Positions 8,968 to 16,397 of a DNA stretch of 64,000 nt are shown here, piece after piece. Each line of letters opens with the position of its first letter. Within the stretch, counting starts at the first letter, position 1. The notes below the pieces were generated by a model. The model saw only the letters and a program-made list of their open reading frames with translations. It did not search any database and was not told the origin of the DNA. The stretch covers positions 17,353-81,352 of the forward strand of contig NZ_FOQY01000038.1 in NCBI RefSeq assembly GCF_900113865.1. Reading direction: 5' to 3'. The translations under genes and the position numbers were made by a program. The stretch comes from Streptosporangium canum. Its GTDB lineage: Bacteria; Actinomycetota; Actinomycetes; Streptosporangiales; Streptosporangiaceae.

Positions 8968-8997
8968 CTGTTCTATTATTTGTATAACAGCTATAGT
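8968..8997. promoter_or_regulatory. Divergent promoter with YtrA/GntR-type dyad
   Basis: The 59-base space between the ABC operon and the GntR gene holds CTGTT (8968-8972) and AACAG (8986-8990) as outer arms of an imperfect AT-rich dyad. TATAGT at 8992-8997 is a good -10 whose start point would fall at or just before the GTG at 9005. The regulator's mRNA is therefore probably leaderless. The dyad is the natural operator for the GntR protein and could control both directions. Confidence 0.5.
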
Positions 8998-9004
8998 TGG
9001 CGCC

Positions 9005-9406
9005 GTGCAACTGACGCTCGATCTCGACAGCGAGGTCCCGATCTACCAGCAGATCCGGGATCGGATCGTGGAAGCCATCGCCGACGGCGCCCTGGCGGCC
9101 GGCGCGGCCCTGCCCTCCACCCGGCAACTGGGCATGGATCTGGCGATCAACTTCCACACCGTGAACAAGGCCTACGACCTGCTGCGCCGGCAGGGATTCA
9201 TCCGGATCAACCGCAAGAGCGGTGCCGTGGTGCGGCGCGACCGGCTGTCCGGCCCGCCCGAAGCCGGCTTCGCCGACGAATGGCAGAGCAGGCTGCGCAC
9301 GCTGCTCGCCGAGGCCGTCGCCCAGGGGCTCTCCCCGCAGGAGGTCCAGCAACGCGCGGGTAGCGTGCTGGAGTCATTCGCCACACCGAAGGGATCAATG
9401 ACATGA
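9005..9406 (+). CDS. GntR-family (YtrA-type) transcriptional regulator
   Basis: A 133-residue regulator: an N-terminal GntR winged helix (VPIYQQIRDRIVEAIADGAL, LPSTRQLGMDLAINFHTVNKAY) and only about 50 residues after it, which is the short YtrA architecture. YtrA members repress ABC transporter operons and respond to envelope-active compounds. It is divergent from an ABC exporter and overlaps the next gene by ATGA. A -10 element close to the GTG suggests leaderless translation. Confidence 0.88.
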   Translation: MQLTLDLDSEVPIYQQIRDRIVEAIADGALAAGAALPSTRQLGMDLAINFHTVNKAYDLLRRQGFIRINRKSGAVVRRDRLSGPPEAGFADEWQSRLRTLLAEAVAQGLSPQEVQQRAGSVLESFATPKGSMT

Positions 9407-10524
9407 CCATGCTGCTCGTCGCCGACCTGCTGCTCGTCGCGCTGGTCACGGCGGCGGCATGGGCGATGCCCGCGCTGGCGCGCCCAAGCCTGCCGTTCGG
9501 CGTGCGCGTCCCTCCCGGCCGCGTCACCGACCGGGCCGTCACCGAGCAGCGCCGCGTCTACCCGCGCCGCGTCCTCGGCCTGGGCGTGCTCGCCGCGCTC
9601 GTCTCGCCTCCGCTGCTCATGCTCGGCGGGCCCGAGCGGGTGCCGGCCCTCGTCCCGGCGGTTCTGGTGCCGGCCGACGCGGTCGCCTACTACCTGGCAT
9701 ACCGCGCGGTGCGGACGGCCAAGCGCCGCGGGAACTGGTACGCCGGAAGCCGGCAGGGCGTCACCGCGGACACCACGCTGCGCACCGATCCCGTACGCGT
9801 GCCGTGGCTCTGGCTCGCTCCCGCCGCCCTCGTCCTGATCGCCGGCGCGGTCACCGGGATCACCCGGTACGGCGGGCTGCCGGCGACCCTGCCCACCCAG
9901 CGCGGGATGGGCGTGGACCTCGCACACCGCGTGAGCACCACCCCGCCGATCGCCTTCGCCCCCGTCCTGGTCCAGGCCGTCCTCACCGTGCTCATGCCGC
10001 TGCTGGCCGCCGGGCTGACGCGTGCCCGCCCGGAGCTCGACGCCGCCCGTCCCGCCGGGTCCGCCCGCCGTTACCGCGCCTACCTGAAGGGGGTGCTCAG
10101 GCTCGCCTTCGCCACCGCCGCGTGCGCGAACCTGAGCGTGTTCCTCATCGCCCTGCAGATCTGGGAGATCCTGCGGCCCTCGGTGATCGTGACCGTCGTC
10201 ACCTACCTGCCCCTGGGCGCCGCCCTGGTGGCCTGGATCGTCTTCGAGCTCCGCGTCGGCCAGGCCGGGCATCGGCTCCCGCCGGAGCCCGGCGAGGAGG
10301 CCGAGGACTCCGATCTCGTGCAGCGCGACGACGACCGGCACTGGCACCTCGGCGGGTTCGTCTACGCCAACCGCGCCGACCCCGCCCTCTACGTGCACCA
10401 GCGGGCAGGCGGCGCCAGCTGGACGATGAACCTCGGCCATCCCCTCACCTGGGCGGTCCTGGCGGCCGTGCTCGCCGTCGCCCTGCTCGCCGCCGCCGGG
10501 GCCATCCCGCTGCCCGCCCGTTGA
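9403..10524 (+). CDS. DUF5808/DUF1648-like integral membrane protein
   Basis: A 373-residue membrane protein with about eight hydrophobic segments. Near the C-terminus it carries the conserved patch DDRHWHLGGFVYANRADPAL followed by W-T-M-N-L-G-H-P, characteristic of DUF5808 proteins. It is translationally coupled (ATGA overlap) to the YtrA-type regulator, a pairing common in actinomycetes, and probably serves the same envelope-stress response as the divergent ABC exporter. Biochemical role unknown. Confidence 0.75.
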   Translation: MTMLLVADLLLVALVTAAAWAMPALARPSLPFGVRVPPGRVTDRAVTEQRRVYPRRVLGLGVLAALVSPPLLMLGGPERVPALVPAVLVPADAVAYYLAYRAVRTAKRRGNWYAGSRQGVTADTTLRTDPVRVPWLWLAPAALVLIAGAVTGITRYGGLPATLPTQRGMGVDLAHRVSTTPPIAFAPVLVQAVLTVLMPLLAAGLTRARPELDAARPAGSARRYRAYLKGVLRLAFATAACANLSVFLIALQIWEILRPSVIVTVVTYLPLGAALVAWIVFELRVGQAGHRLPPEPGEEAEDSDLVQRDDDRHWHLGGFVYANRADPALYVHQRAGGASWTMNLGHPLTWAVLAAVLAVALLAAAGAIPLPAR

Positions 10525-10631
10525 GATCCGTACGCCGCCAGGCGGCCGCGGAAGCGGCGGCGACCATAGCATGCCCGCCGGGGACGTACCGTGATCGGCA
10601 CAGGTTTCGCCCCGGGAAAGGTGCCGCCGCT

Positions 10632-11627
10632 GTGACGACCACCATCGATGACGACGTGCTGATCCTGTCCGACCACGACGAAGAAGACCGCTCCGCCGGT
10701 GCCGCGGCGACCGCTGCCAGCTCTGATGCGGTCAAGGACTACCTCCGGCGGATCGGCAAGGTCGCGCTGCTGTCGGCCGAGCAGGAGGTCGAGCTCGCCC
10801 GGCGCATCGAGGCCGGGCTGTTCGCCGCCGAGTGCCTCGGCACGGAGGCCAAGGCGCCGTCCGCGGATGTGCGGGCGGAGCTGGAATGGCTGGCCGAGGA
10901 CGGCCTGCGCGCCAAGAACCACCTCCTGGAGGCCAACCTCCGGCTGGTCGTCTCGATCGCCAAGCGCCACACCGGCCGCGGCATGGCCTTCGCCGACCTG
11001 ATCCAGGAGGGCAACCTCGGACTGATCCGCGCGGCGGAGAAGTTCGACTACACCAAGGGGTTCAAGTTCTCCACCTACGCCACCTGGTGGATCAAGCAGG
11101 CCGTCACCCGCGCGCTGGCCGACCAGGCCCGCACCATCCGGATCCCGGTGCACATGGTCGAGGTGATCAACAAGGTGGCCCGGGTGCAGCGGCAGATGAT
11201 GGTCACCCTCGGCCGCGAGCCCAGCCCGCAGGAGCTCGCCGTCGAGCTGGACATGACGGTGGAGAAGATCACCGAGGTGCAGAAGTACGGGCGTGAGCCG
11301 ATCTCCCTGCACACCCCCCTCGGCGCCGAGGGCGATGCCGAGTTCGGCGACGTGATCGAGGACTCCGAGGCGATCCTGCCCGAGGAGGCGGTGACCTTCG
11401 TCCTGCTGCAGCGGCAGCTGCACGCGGTGCTGGACGCGTTGTCCGAGCGTGAGGCCGGCGTGGTGCGCCTGCGGTTCGGGCTGGCCGACGGCCAGCCCAA
11501 GACCCTGGACGAGATCGGCAAGGTGTTCGGCGTCACCCGGGAACGGATCCGCCAGATCGAGTCCAAGACCATGTCCAAGCTGCGCCACCCGGTCCGCGCC
11601 CGGGCGCTGCGCGACTACCTGGGGTGA
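10632..11627 (+). CDS. RNA polymerase sigma factor, sigma-70 group 1/2 (HrdB/SigB-like)
   Basis: A 331-residue sigma factor with region 1.2 (DAVKDYLRRIGKVALLSAEQE), region 2 (LLEANLRLVVSIAKRHTGRG, GLIRAAEKFDYTKGFKFSTY, ATWWIKQAVTRALADQART), region 3 and the region 4 helix-turn-helix (TLDEIGKVFGVTRERIRQIE). It lacks the long acidic N-terminus of the principal sigma, so it is most likely a group 2 paralogue. The GTG at 10632 has GGGAAAGG upstream. The reading frame stays open far upstream but that part is a shadow of the membrane-protein gene. A perfect hairpin follows. Confidence 0.92.
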   Translation: MTTTIDDDVLILSDHDEEDRSAGAAATAASSDAVKDYLRRIGKVALLSAEQEVELARRIEAGLFAAECLGTEAKAPSADVRAELEWLAEDGLRAKNHLLEANLRLVVSIAKRHTGRGMAFADLIQEGNLGLIRAAEKFDYTKGFKFSTYATWWIKQAVTRALADQARTIRIPVHMVEVINKVARVQRQMMVTLGREPSPQELAVELDMTVEKITEVQKYGREPISLHTPLGAEGDAEFGDVIEDSEAILPEEAVTFVLLQRQLHAVLDALSEREAGVVRLRFGLADGQPKTLDEIGKVFGVTRERIRQIESKTMSKLRHPVRARALRDYLG

Positions 11628-11703
11628 GTCTCCGTCCGGGATGAACGTCACGAGGTGGCGGGGATGTCCTCAGCGGGCCGGAGCACGTGGGGGACGTCGT
11701 GAA

Positions 11704-11738
11704 ACGGCCCGGGCACGGGGATGCCGTGCCCGGGCCGT
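11704..11738 (+). terminator. Hairpin terminator after the sigma factor gene
   Basis: A perfect 15-bp stem (ACGGCCCGGGCACGG and its complement) with a 5-base loop lies 77 bases after the sigma factor stop and before the convergent secreted-protein gene. No U-tract follows, as is normal in high-GC actinomycetes. It can act in both directions. Confidence 0.75.
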
Positions 11739-11773
11739 CGCACCGGCCCTCGATCAGGGGCGCAAGCGGATGC

Positions 11774-12604
11774 TCAAGGGGTCGGGGTCGGGGTGACCGT
11801 TGCCGTCACGCTGGGGGTCGGGGCCGGCGTCTGCGGGGGTGTCGGGGCCGGAGTGGGCGGCACGGTGGGCGTTTCGGTCACCGTCGGGGTCGGGGTCTGC
11901 GGCGGTGTGGGGCAGGGCGTGGGGGTCCGCCACCTGGCCGTGCCGGGCCACCACTGCCGGTGATGCCACCGGTCGTTGCCGCGCGGGCTCTTCCTGCCCT
12001 GCCGCGACAGGTCGTAGACATAGGCGGCCGTCGCCGTCGCGCCCTCTCGCGTCGAGGTCAGGGCCACCCAGTCCCCCTGCCTGACCTCGCTGTTGCCGCG
12101 CTTGCCCGCGACGACGCGGGTGGTGTCGGTGATCGTGTACACCTGTTCGAAGCCGTCGCGGCTCCGCACGGTGATCGTTTCTTCGGTCACGGCCGTCGCC
12201 TCGCCCGTCTGCGCGAACACCGTGACGAACACGCACGGGTCCTCCGTCCCCGCCAGGAACTCGCCGTGCACCGCGCCGGTCAACTCCAGGGGGTGCACGG
12301 TGGGCAGCGCCGTGGCTGTGGGCGTAGGGGTGGGGGTCTCGGCCGGCGGCTCGGTGGGGGTCTCGGCCGGTGGCTCGGTGGGAGTCGCCGTGGGTGTCTC
12401 GCTGACCGTCTGCGTCGGGGTGGGTGTCTCCGCGGGCGGCGGCGCGGGCGTCGCCGCCGACGCCGCGGCCATCCCGATGCCGCCCGACGTCAGCAGCACC
12501 ACGGCCGCGGCGACGGTCAGCGGCCGCTGAACGCTCCGGCGTGGTCCGCCCGCTCCGATCGGCTCCTGTCCGTTCGGCTTGTCACGGTTGGTTGGTATCA
12601 CCAT
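11774..12604 (-). CDS. Secreted protein with Pro/Thr-rich repeats flanking a small globular core
   Basis: A 276-residue protein. Residues about 28-50 form a signal or anchor segment ending in AAASAATP. Next comes a Thr/Pro repeat region (TEPPAETP units), then a central domain of roughly 110 residues with a beta-rich DUF5666-like look (ITVRSRDGFEQVYTITDTTR, GDWVAL), then a second Thr/Pro tail (PTPTVTETP units). Thr/Pro tracts usually span the cell wall, so the core is probably displayed outside. GGGAGGAC directly precedes the ATG. Function unknown; convergent with the sigma factor. Confidence 0.7.
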   Translation of the reverse strand: MVIPTNRDKPNGQEPIGAGGPRRSVQRPLTVAAAVVLLTSGGIGMAAASAATPAPPPAETPTPTQTVSETPTATPTEPPAETPTEPPAETPTPTPTATALPTVHPLELTGAVHGEFLAGTEDPCVFVTVFAQTGEATAVTEETITVRSRDGFEQVYTITDTTRVVAGKRGNSEVRQGDWVALTSTREGATATAAYVYDLSRQGRKSPRGNDRWHHRQWWPGTARWRTPTPCPTPPQTPTPTVTETPTVPPTPAPTPPQTPAPTPSVTATVTPTPTP

Positions 12605-12975
12605 GTCCTCCCGTCTGGGGTGTCCCGATTGAACGCCCGCCGGCCTGAGGCGATGTGAGCTCGTCGTTCACCCGCCCCGCCGCGGATGACGATCACGGCG
12701 GATCCGCCGCAACGATCTTCCAACGGGCATCCGAAGCCTGCCCCCTCCCGCACGGCCCATGCGGCCGACCGGCGGCCCGGCCTCGCGTGCCGCCGCCTTC
12801 CACCAGCTCACCCCGGCGATACACCCCGGGAGAAAATCCGGTGCGGGCGGTACGGGCCCGGCCGGGGAGGCCGGGCATCGCCCGGAACCCCAGGACGCCA
12901 GCAGATCTCCGGCACCGTACGGCAAAGCCCTGGCCCGCGGTGGTTCGGCCGTCCCACCGTGGGCAGGCGGTACAC
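12605..12975. other. Intergenic region
   Basis: A 371-base divergent gap between the secreted-protein gene and the epimerase gene. Frames through it are open, but their predicted peptides are Arg/Pro/Ala-rich shadows. I see no gene; promoters in both directions are expected but none is clear. Confidence 0.45.
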
Positions 12976-14025
12976 ATGCGCGTAGTAGTCGTCGGTGCGA
13001 CCGGGAACGTGGGCACAAGCGTGGTGTCCGCCCTCGCATCCGACCAGAACATCACCTCCGTCGTGGGCCTGGCCCGGCGGCTGCCGGACTGGCGGCCGGA
13101 CAGGACCACTTGGCATGCCGTGGACATCGGCACCGGCGACCTGGAGCCGTATCTCGCCGGCGCCGACGCGGTGGTGCATCTGGCGTGGCTGTTCCAGCCC
13201 ACGCGCGATCCGGTGACGACCTGGCGGACCAACGTCCTGGGCAGCACGCGGGTCTTCGAGGCCGCCGCACGGCACAACGTCCCCGTGCTGGTCCACGCCT
13301 CGTCGGTGGGCGCCTACTCCCCCGGCCCGAAGGACCGGCCGGTCACCGAGGACTGGCCCACCCACGGCTGGCCGGGGGCCGCCTACGGCCGGGAGAAGGC
13401 GTACGTGGAACGCGTGCTCGACGTGTTCGAGCGGGACCACCCCGGCACCCGGGTCGTGCGGCTACGGCCGGGCTTCATCTTCAAACGGGAGGCGGCGACC
13501 GAGCAGCGCCGGCTGTTCGGGGGGCCGTTCGTGCCCCAGCGGCTGGTACGGCCGAGCCTGATCCCCATCGTCCCCGACACCCCCGGGCTCATGTTCCAGG
13601 CGGTCCACGCCGAGGACGTCGGCGAGGCCTACCGCCTGGCGGTCACCCGGCCGGTGTCGGGCGCCTTCAACATCGCCGCCGATCCCGTGATCGAACCGTC
13701 CGTGCTGGCCGAGCTGCTCGGCGCCCGCCTGGTGCCCGTCTCCGGCTGGGCGCTCAGGAGTGCCGCCGCCCTGGCCTGGCACATGCGTCTGACCCCCGCC
13801 GCACCCGGCCTGGTCGACCTGGTGCTCAGAATGCCGATCATGGATGTCACCCGCGCCCGTACCGAGCTCGGCTGGCAGCCGCGCCATACGGCGGTCGACG
13901 CCCTGAAGGAGCTGCTGGAGGGCCTGCGCACCTCCGCGGGCATGGACACCCCGCCCCTGTCGCCCGGCGCCGGCGGTCCCGCGCGGGCCGGCGAGCTGGC
14001 GAGCGGGGTCGGCGGCCGGCCGTAG
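12976..14025 (+). CDS. NAD(P)-dependent epimerase/dehydratase (extended SDR)
   Basis: A 349-residue Rossmann protein beginning MRVVVVGATGNVGTSVV, which is the GxxGxxG nucleotide-binding motif, so the ATG at 12976 is the natural start although the frame is open upstream. VHASSVGAYSPG gives the catalytic Ser region and AAYGREKAYVE the YxxxK pair. It is an NAD-dependent sugar epimerase-type protein of unknown substrate. The stop codon is followed within 10 bases by the remnant of a large catalase gene, so the downstream flank has been rearranged. Confidence 0.85.
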   Translation: MRVVVVGATGNVGTSVVSALASDQNITSVVGLARRLPDWRPDRTTWHAVDIGTGDLEPYLAGADAVVHLAWLFQPTRDPVTTWRTNVLGSTRVFEAAARHNVPVLVHASSVGAYSPGPKDRPVTEDWPTHGWPGAAYGREKAYVERVLDVFERDHPGTRVVRLRPGFIFKREAATEQRRLFGGPFVPQRLVRPSLIPIVPDTPGLMFQAVHAEDVGEAYRLAVTRPVSGAFNIAADPVIEPSVLAELLGARLVPVSGWALRSAAALAWHMRLTPAAPGLVDLVLRMPIMDVTRARTELGWQPRHTAVDALKELLEGLRTSAGMDTPPLSPGAGGPARAGELASGVGGRP

Positions 14026-14032
14026 AGGGCAG

Positions 14033-14620
14033 GAGAGCTACCACCCCAACTCCCTGGGCGGCGGCTGCCCCGCGGTCGGCGGCGAGGGCGCCTACACGCA
14101 CCACCAGGAGCGGGTGGACGGCAACAAGATCCGCAAGCGCAGCGAGAGCTTCGGCGACCACTACAGCCAGGCCACCCTGTTCTGGAACAGCATTGCCGAC
14201 TGGGAGAAGGAGCACATCGTCGCGGCCTTCCGCTTCGAACTCGGGAAGGTGGACCACGTCCACATCCGCGAGGGGGTGGTCCGCAACCTCAACCAGGTCG
14301 ACCACGACCTGGCCGTCATGGTCGCCGAGGGCGTCGGCGTGGAGCCGCCCGCAGAGGCCGCCGTCCCCAACCACGGCCACGGCTCCCCGGCCCTCAGCCA
14401 GGGCCACGACCCGGTGCGGAGCGTCGCGACCAGGAAGATCGCCATTCTCGCCGCCGACGGCGTCGACGCCGCCCAGGTGGAGGGCGTGCGGGCGGCCCTC
14501 ACCCCCGAGGGGGCGGTGTGCGAGGTGCTGGCGGCGCGGGACGGCGCCGTACAGGGCGAGGGCGGTGAGCAGGTCCCGGTCACGGCCGGTGCCCCTCGAC
14601 GTCGCTCCCGGCGCCCCGTC
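14033..14620 (+). pseudogene. Remnant of a large-subunit (KatE/HPII-type) catalase
   Basis: The plus-strand frame from 14033 reads ESYHPNSLGGGCPAVGG, then KRSESFGDHYSQATLFWNS, KEHIVAAFRFELGKVDHVHI and VRNLNQVDHDLAVMVAEGVG. This is the C-terminal part of the catalase core of clade II catalases. It continues into the first strand of the flavodoxin-like C-terminal domain (RKIAILAADGVDAAQVE), then degenerates near 14585. The whole heme-binding N-terminal two thirds and most of the C-terminal domain are missing, so it cannot be functional. An ATG at 14114 would open the frame but has no role. An intact small catalase lies 1.8 kb downstream. Confidence 0.85.
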
Positions 14621-14642
14621 ACCCAGGTGAGGAGGCGCCGGG
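14607..14642 (+). terminator. Composite hairpin before the DUF72 gene
   Basis: CCCGGCGCC pairs with GGCGCCGGG, and inside it TCACC pairs with GGTGA around a CA loop; a 3x3 internal loop (CCG/GGA) separates the two stems. It lies between the catalase remnant and the DUF72 gene and may be the former catalase terminator. Confidence 0.6.
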
Positions 14643-14660
14643 ACGGGGCAGGGGACGGAC

Positions 14661-15626
14661 ATGGCGACGCAGCTCTCCCTGGAGGGAGTCACCCGACCGG
14701 CCGGGGGCACGGAGGAACGGCCGGGAGCGAGAAGGATCCTCGTCGGCACGGCCTCGTGGACGGACAGGTCCCTGCTGGAGTCGGGCTGGTATCCCGACGA
14801 CGTGTCCACCCCCGCCGCCCGCCTGGCCTACTACGCGTCGCGGTTGCCGATCGTCGAGGTGGACGCCACCTACTACCACCCGCCGGCGCAGCGCACCGTG
14901 GAGGCCTGGCGTGACCGCACCCCGCGGGACTTCACCTTCAACGTCAAGGCCTTCTCCCTGCTGACCAACCACCCCACCCGGCCGGAGTCCCTCTACAAGG
15001 ACCTGCGGGACAGGCTCGGTACGCCGAAGCGGACGGTCTACCTGCGCGACGTCGGTACGGAGATCGCCGAGGAGGTCTGGCAGCGGTTCCTCAGCGCGCT
15101 CAGGCCGTTGCACGAGGCGGGGAAGCTGGGGACGCTGCTCTTCCAGTTCCCGCCGTGGTTCCCGATCGGGCAGGGCAACCGGCGCTACATCCTCGAATGC
15201 GCGCGACGCTGCGGGCCCATGCGCATGTGCGTCGAGTTCCGCAACCACACCTGGATGGAGGAGGAGAACCGCGCCGAGACCCTCGGCTTCCTCGCCTCGC
15301 ACGACATCCCCTACGTCTGCGTCGACATGCCGCAGGGGCATCCGTCGTCGATCCCGCCGGTCCTGGCCGCGACCTCCGACCTCGCCGTGGTCCGCCTGCA
15401 CGGCCACTCCGGCAAGTGGACCAGCAAGAAGATCGAGGAACGCTTCGCCTATCTGTACTCGGAGGCCGAGCTCGGGCGGTGGGCGGCCCGGATCCGCGAA
15501 CTCGCCGGGCGGGCCTCGACCACCCATGTGCTCCTGAACAACTGCTGCGGGGACAACTCGCAGCGCAACGCGGAACGGCTCGCCGTCCTCCTCGGCGGTT
15601 CGGAGGCGGAGCGGGCTCCCGGATGA
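14661..15626 (+). CDS. DUF72 (YecE-family) TIM-barrel protein
   Basis: A 321-residue DUF72 protein. The family signature is clear: GTASWTDRSLLESGWYP, IVEVDATYYHPPAQ, FTFNVKAFSLLT, LLFQFPPWF, RMCVEFRNHTW, and VVRLHGHSGKW with LLNNCCGDNSQRNAERL at the end. The fold is a TIM barrel that often carries an iron-sulfur or metal site; the biochemical reaction is not established. The ATG has GGGGCAGGGGA upstream. It appears monocistronic and converges on the WhiB gene. Confidence 0.9.
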   Translation: MATQLSLEGVTRPAGGTEERPGARRILVGTASWTDRSLLESGWYPDDVSTPAARLAYYASRLPIVEVDATYYHPPAQRTVEAWRDRTPRDFTFNVKAFSLLTNHPTRPESLYKDLRDRLGTPKRTVYLRDVGTEIAEEVWQRFLSALRPLHEAGKLGTLLFQFPPWFPIGQGNRRYILECARRCGPMRMCVEFRNHTWMEEENRAETLGFLASHDIPYVCVDMPQGHPSSIPPVLAATSDLAVVRLHGHSGKWTSKKIEERFAYLYSEAELGRWAARIRELAGRASTTHVLLNNCCGDNSQRNAERLAVLLGGSEAERAPG

Positions 15627-15654
15627 TCGGTGGCCGCCGCCCCCCGCCCGGCGG

Positions 15655-15927
15655 TCACCGCGCCCTGCGCCTGGTCTCCGCCATGGCGGCTCTGCGCTCG
15701 TCGGGGGTGGTGCCGCCCCACACGCCGTACATCTGGTGGGTGTTCAGGGCGTAGTCCAGGCAGCGCAGCCGTACGGGGCAGCGGCGGCAGACGGCTTTGG
15801 CCTGCTCGTACTGTTGCCGTCCGGGCCCCTCGGAGGACACGGGGAAGAAGAGCTCAGGGTCCTCGGTGAGGCAGGAGGAGCGGCGGGACCAGTGAATGAT
15901 GGGAATGACGGTGCCCTGAACAGACAT
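15655..15927 (-). CDS. WhiB-family iron-sulfur transcriptional regulator
   Basis: A 90-residue WhiB-like protein with the four cluster-binding cysteines C19, C47, C50 and C56 and the GVWGG turn at 68-72, followed by a basic C-terminal tail. These actinomycete-only proteins bind a 4Fe-4S cluster and region 4 of the principal sigma factor to control development, redox and stress genes. It lies between DUF72 and the catalase gene; a redox-related job is plausible but not shown. Confidence 0.95.
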   Translation of the reverse strand: MSVQGTVIPIIHWSRRSSCLTEDPELFFPVSSEGPGRQQYEQAKAVCRRCPVRLRCLDYALNTHQMYGVWGGTTPDERRAAMAETRRRAR

Positions 15928-16066
15928 AGGCGGGATCCAATGAACGTGGAGAAGCTGACGGTGGGCGGCTCAACTTCTGGATCGGGTGCCCGCAGAAAAC
16001 CCATTCATACCTTTTCGGATGAAAAATCACAGGGCCTTGACCTCGGTTTTCACGGGGCTCCCGGCG
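15928..16066. other. WhiB upstream region
   Basis: This AT-richer spacer holds the WhiB promoter. I see no gene and no convincing operator here; only short AT-rich tracts such as CATACCTTTTCGGATG. Confidence 0.35.
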
Positions 16067-16293
16067 TCAGCGGAACCGGAAGGACCTCGGGCCGGTGATC
16101 TCGGTCTCGTCGAGGTGGTCGATCAGGTCCTCCTCCTCGCCCAGCCCGCTCTCCCTGACCAGCCGGGGCCCCATGTCACGGACCTGGCCGGCCATGTCCT
16201 CGTGGCCGATCGCGTCGAGCGCGACAGCCGCCAGCGGACCCGGAGGTCCTGCTGGGCAGGCACAAGGCGCTGAAGATCGGATATTTCAGACAT
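16067..16293 (-). pseudogene. Possible small frameshifted gene downstream of catalase
   Basis: On the minus strand an ATG at 16293 opens MSEISDLQRLVPAQQDLR. After about 20 codons the protein-like signal moves to another frame, which reads AVALDAIGHEDMAGQVRD, then GPRLVRESGLGEEEDLIDHL and DETEITGPRSFRFR, to a stop at 16067. The second part has acidic, C/G-ending codons like real genes here. The total length (227 bases) is not a multiple of three. A single indel near 16240 would restore one protein of about 75 residues. No family recognised; it could also be chance. Confidence 0.35.
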
Positions 16294-16342
16294 CGCAGAC
16301 CATTACCCCTGAGCCTGCGGAGCAAACGATCAGCCTGCCGGC

Positions 16343-16370
16343 GGGGACGCGGCGCCTTCGCCGCGTCCCC
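16343..16370 (-). terminator. Hairpin terminator after catalase
   Basis: GGGGACGCGGCG pairs perfectly with CGCCGCGTCCCC around a CCTT loop, about 30 bases beyond the catalase stop on the minus strand. Confidence 0.75.
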
Positions 16371-16397
16371 GGGAACCTCCTGGACGGCGACCGGCCC

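Noticed and set aside
9459..10631. N-terminal extension of the sigma factor frame
   Set aside because: It is an out-of-frame shadow of the DUF5808-like gene; the GTG at 10632 has a ribosome-binding site and starts the conserved sequence.
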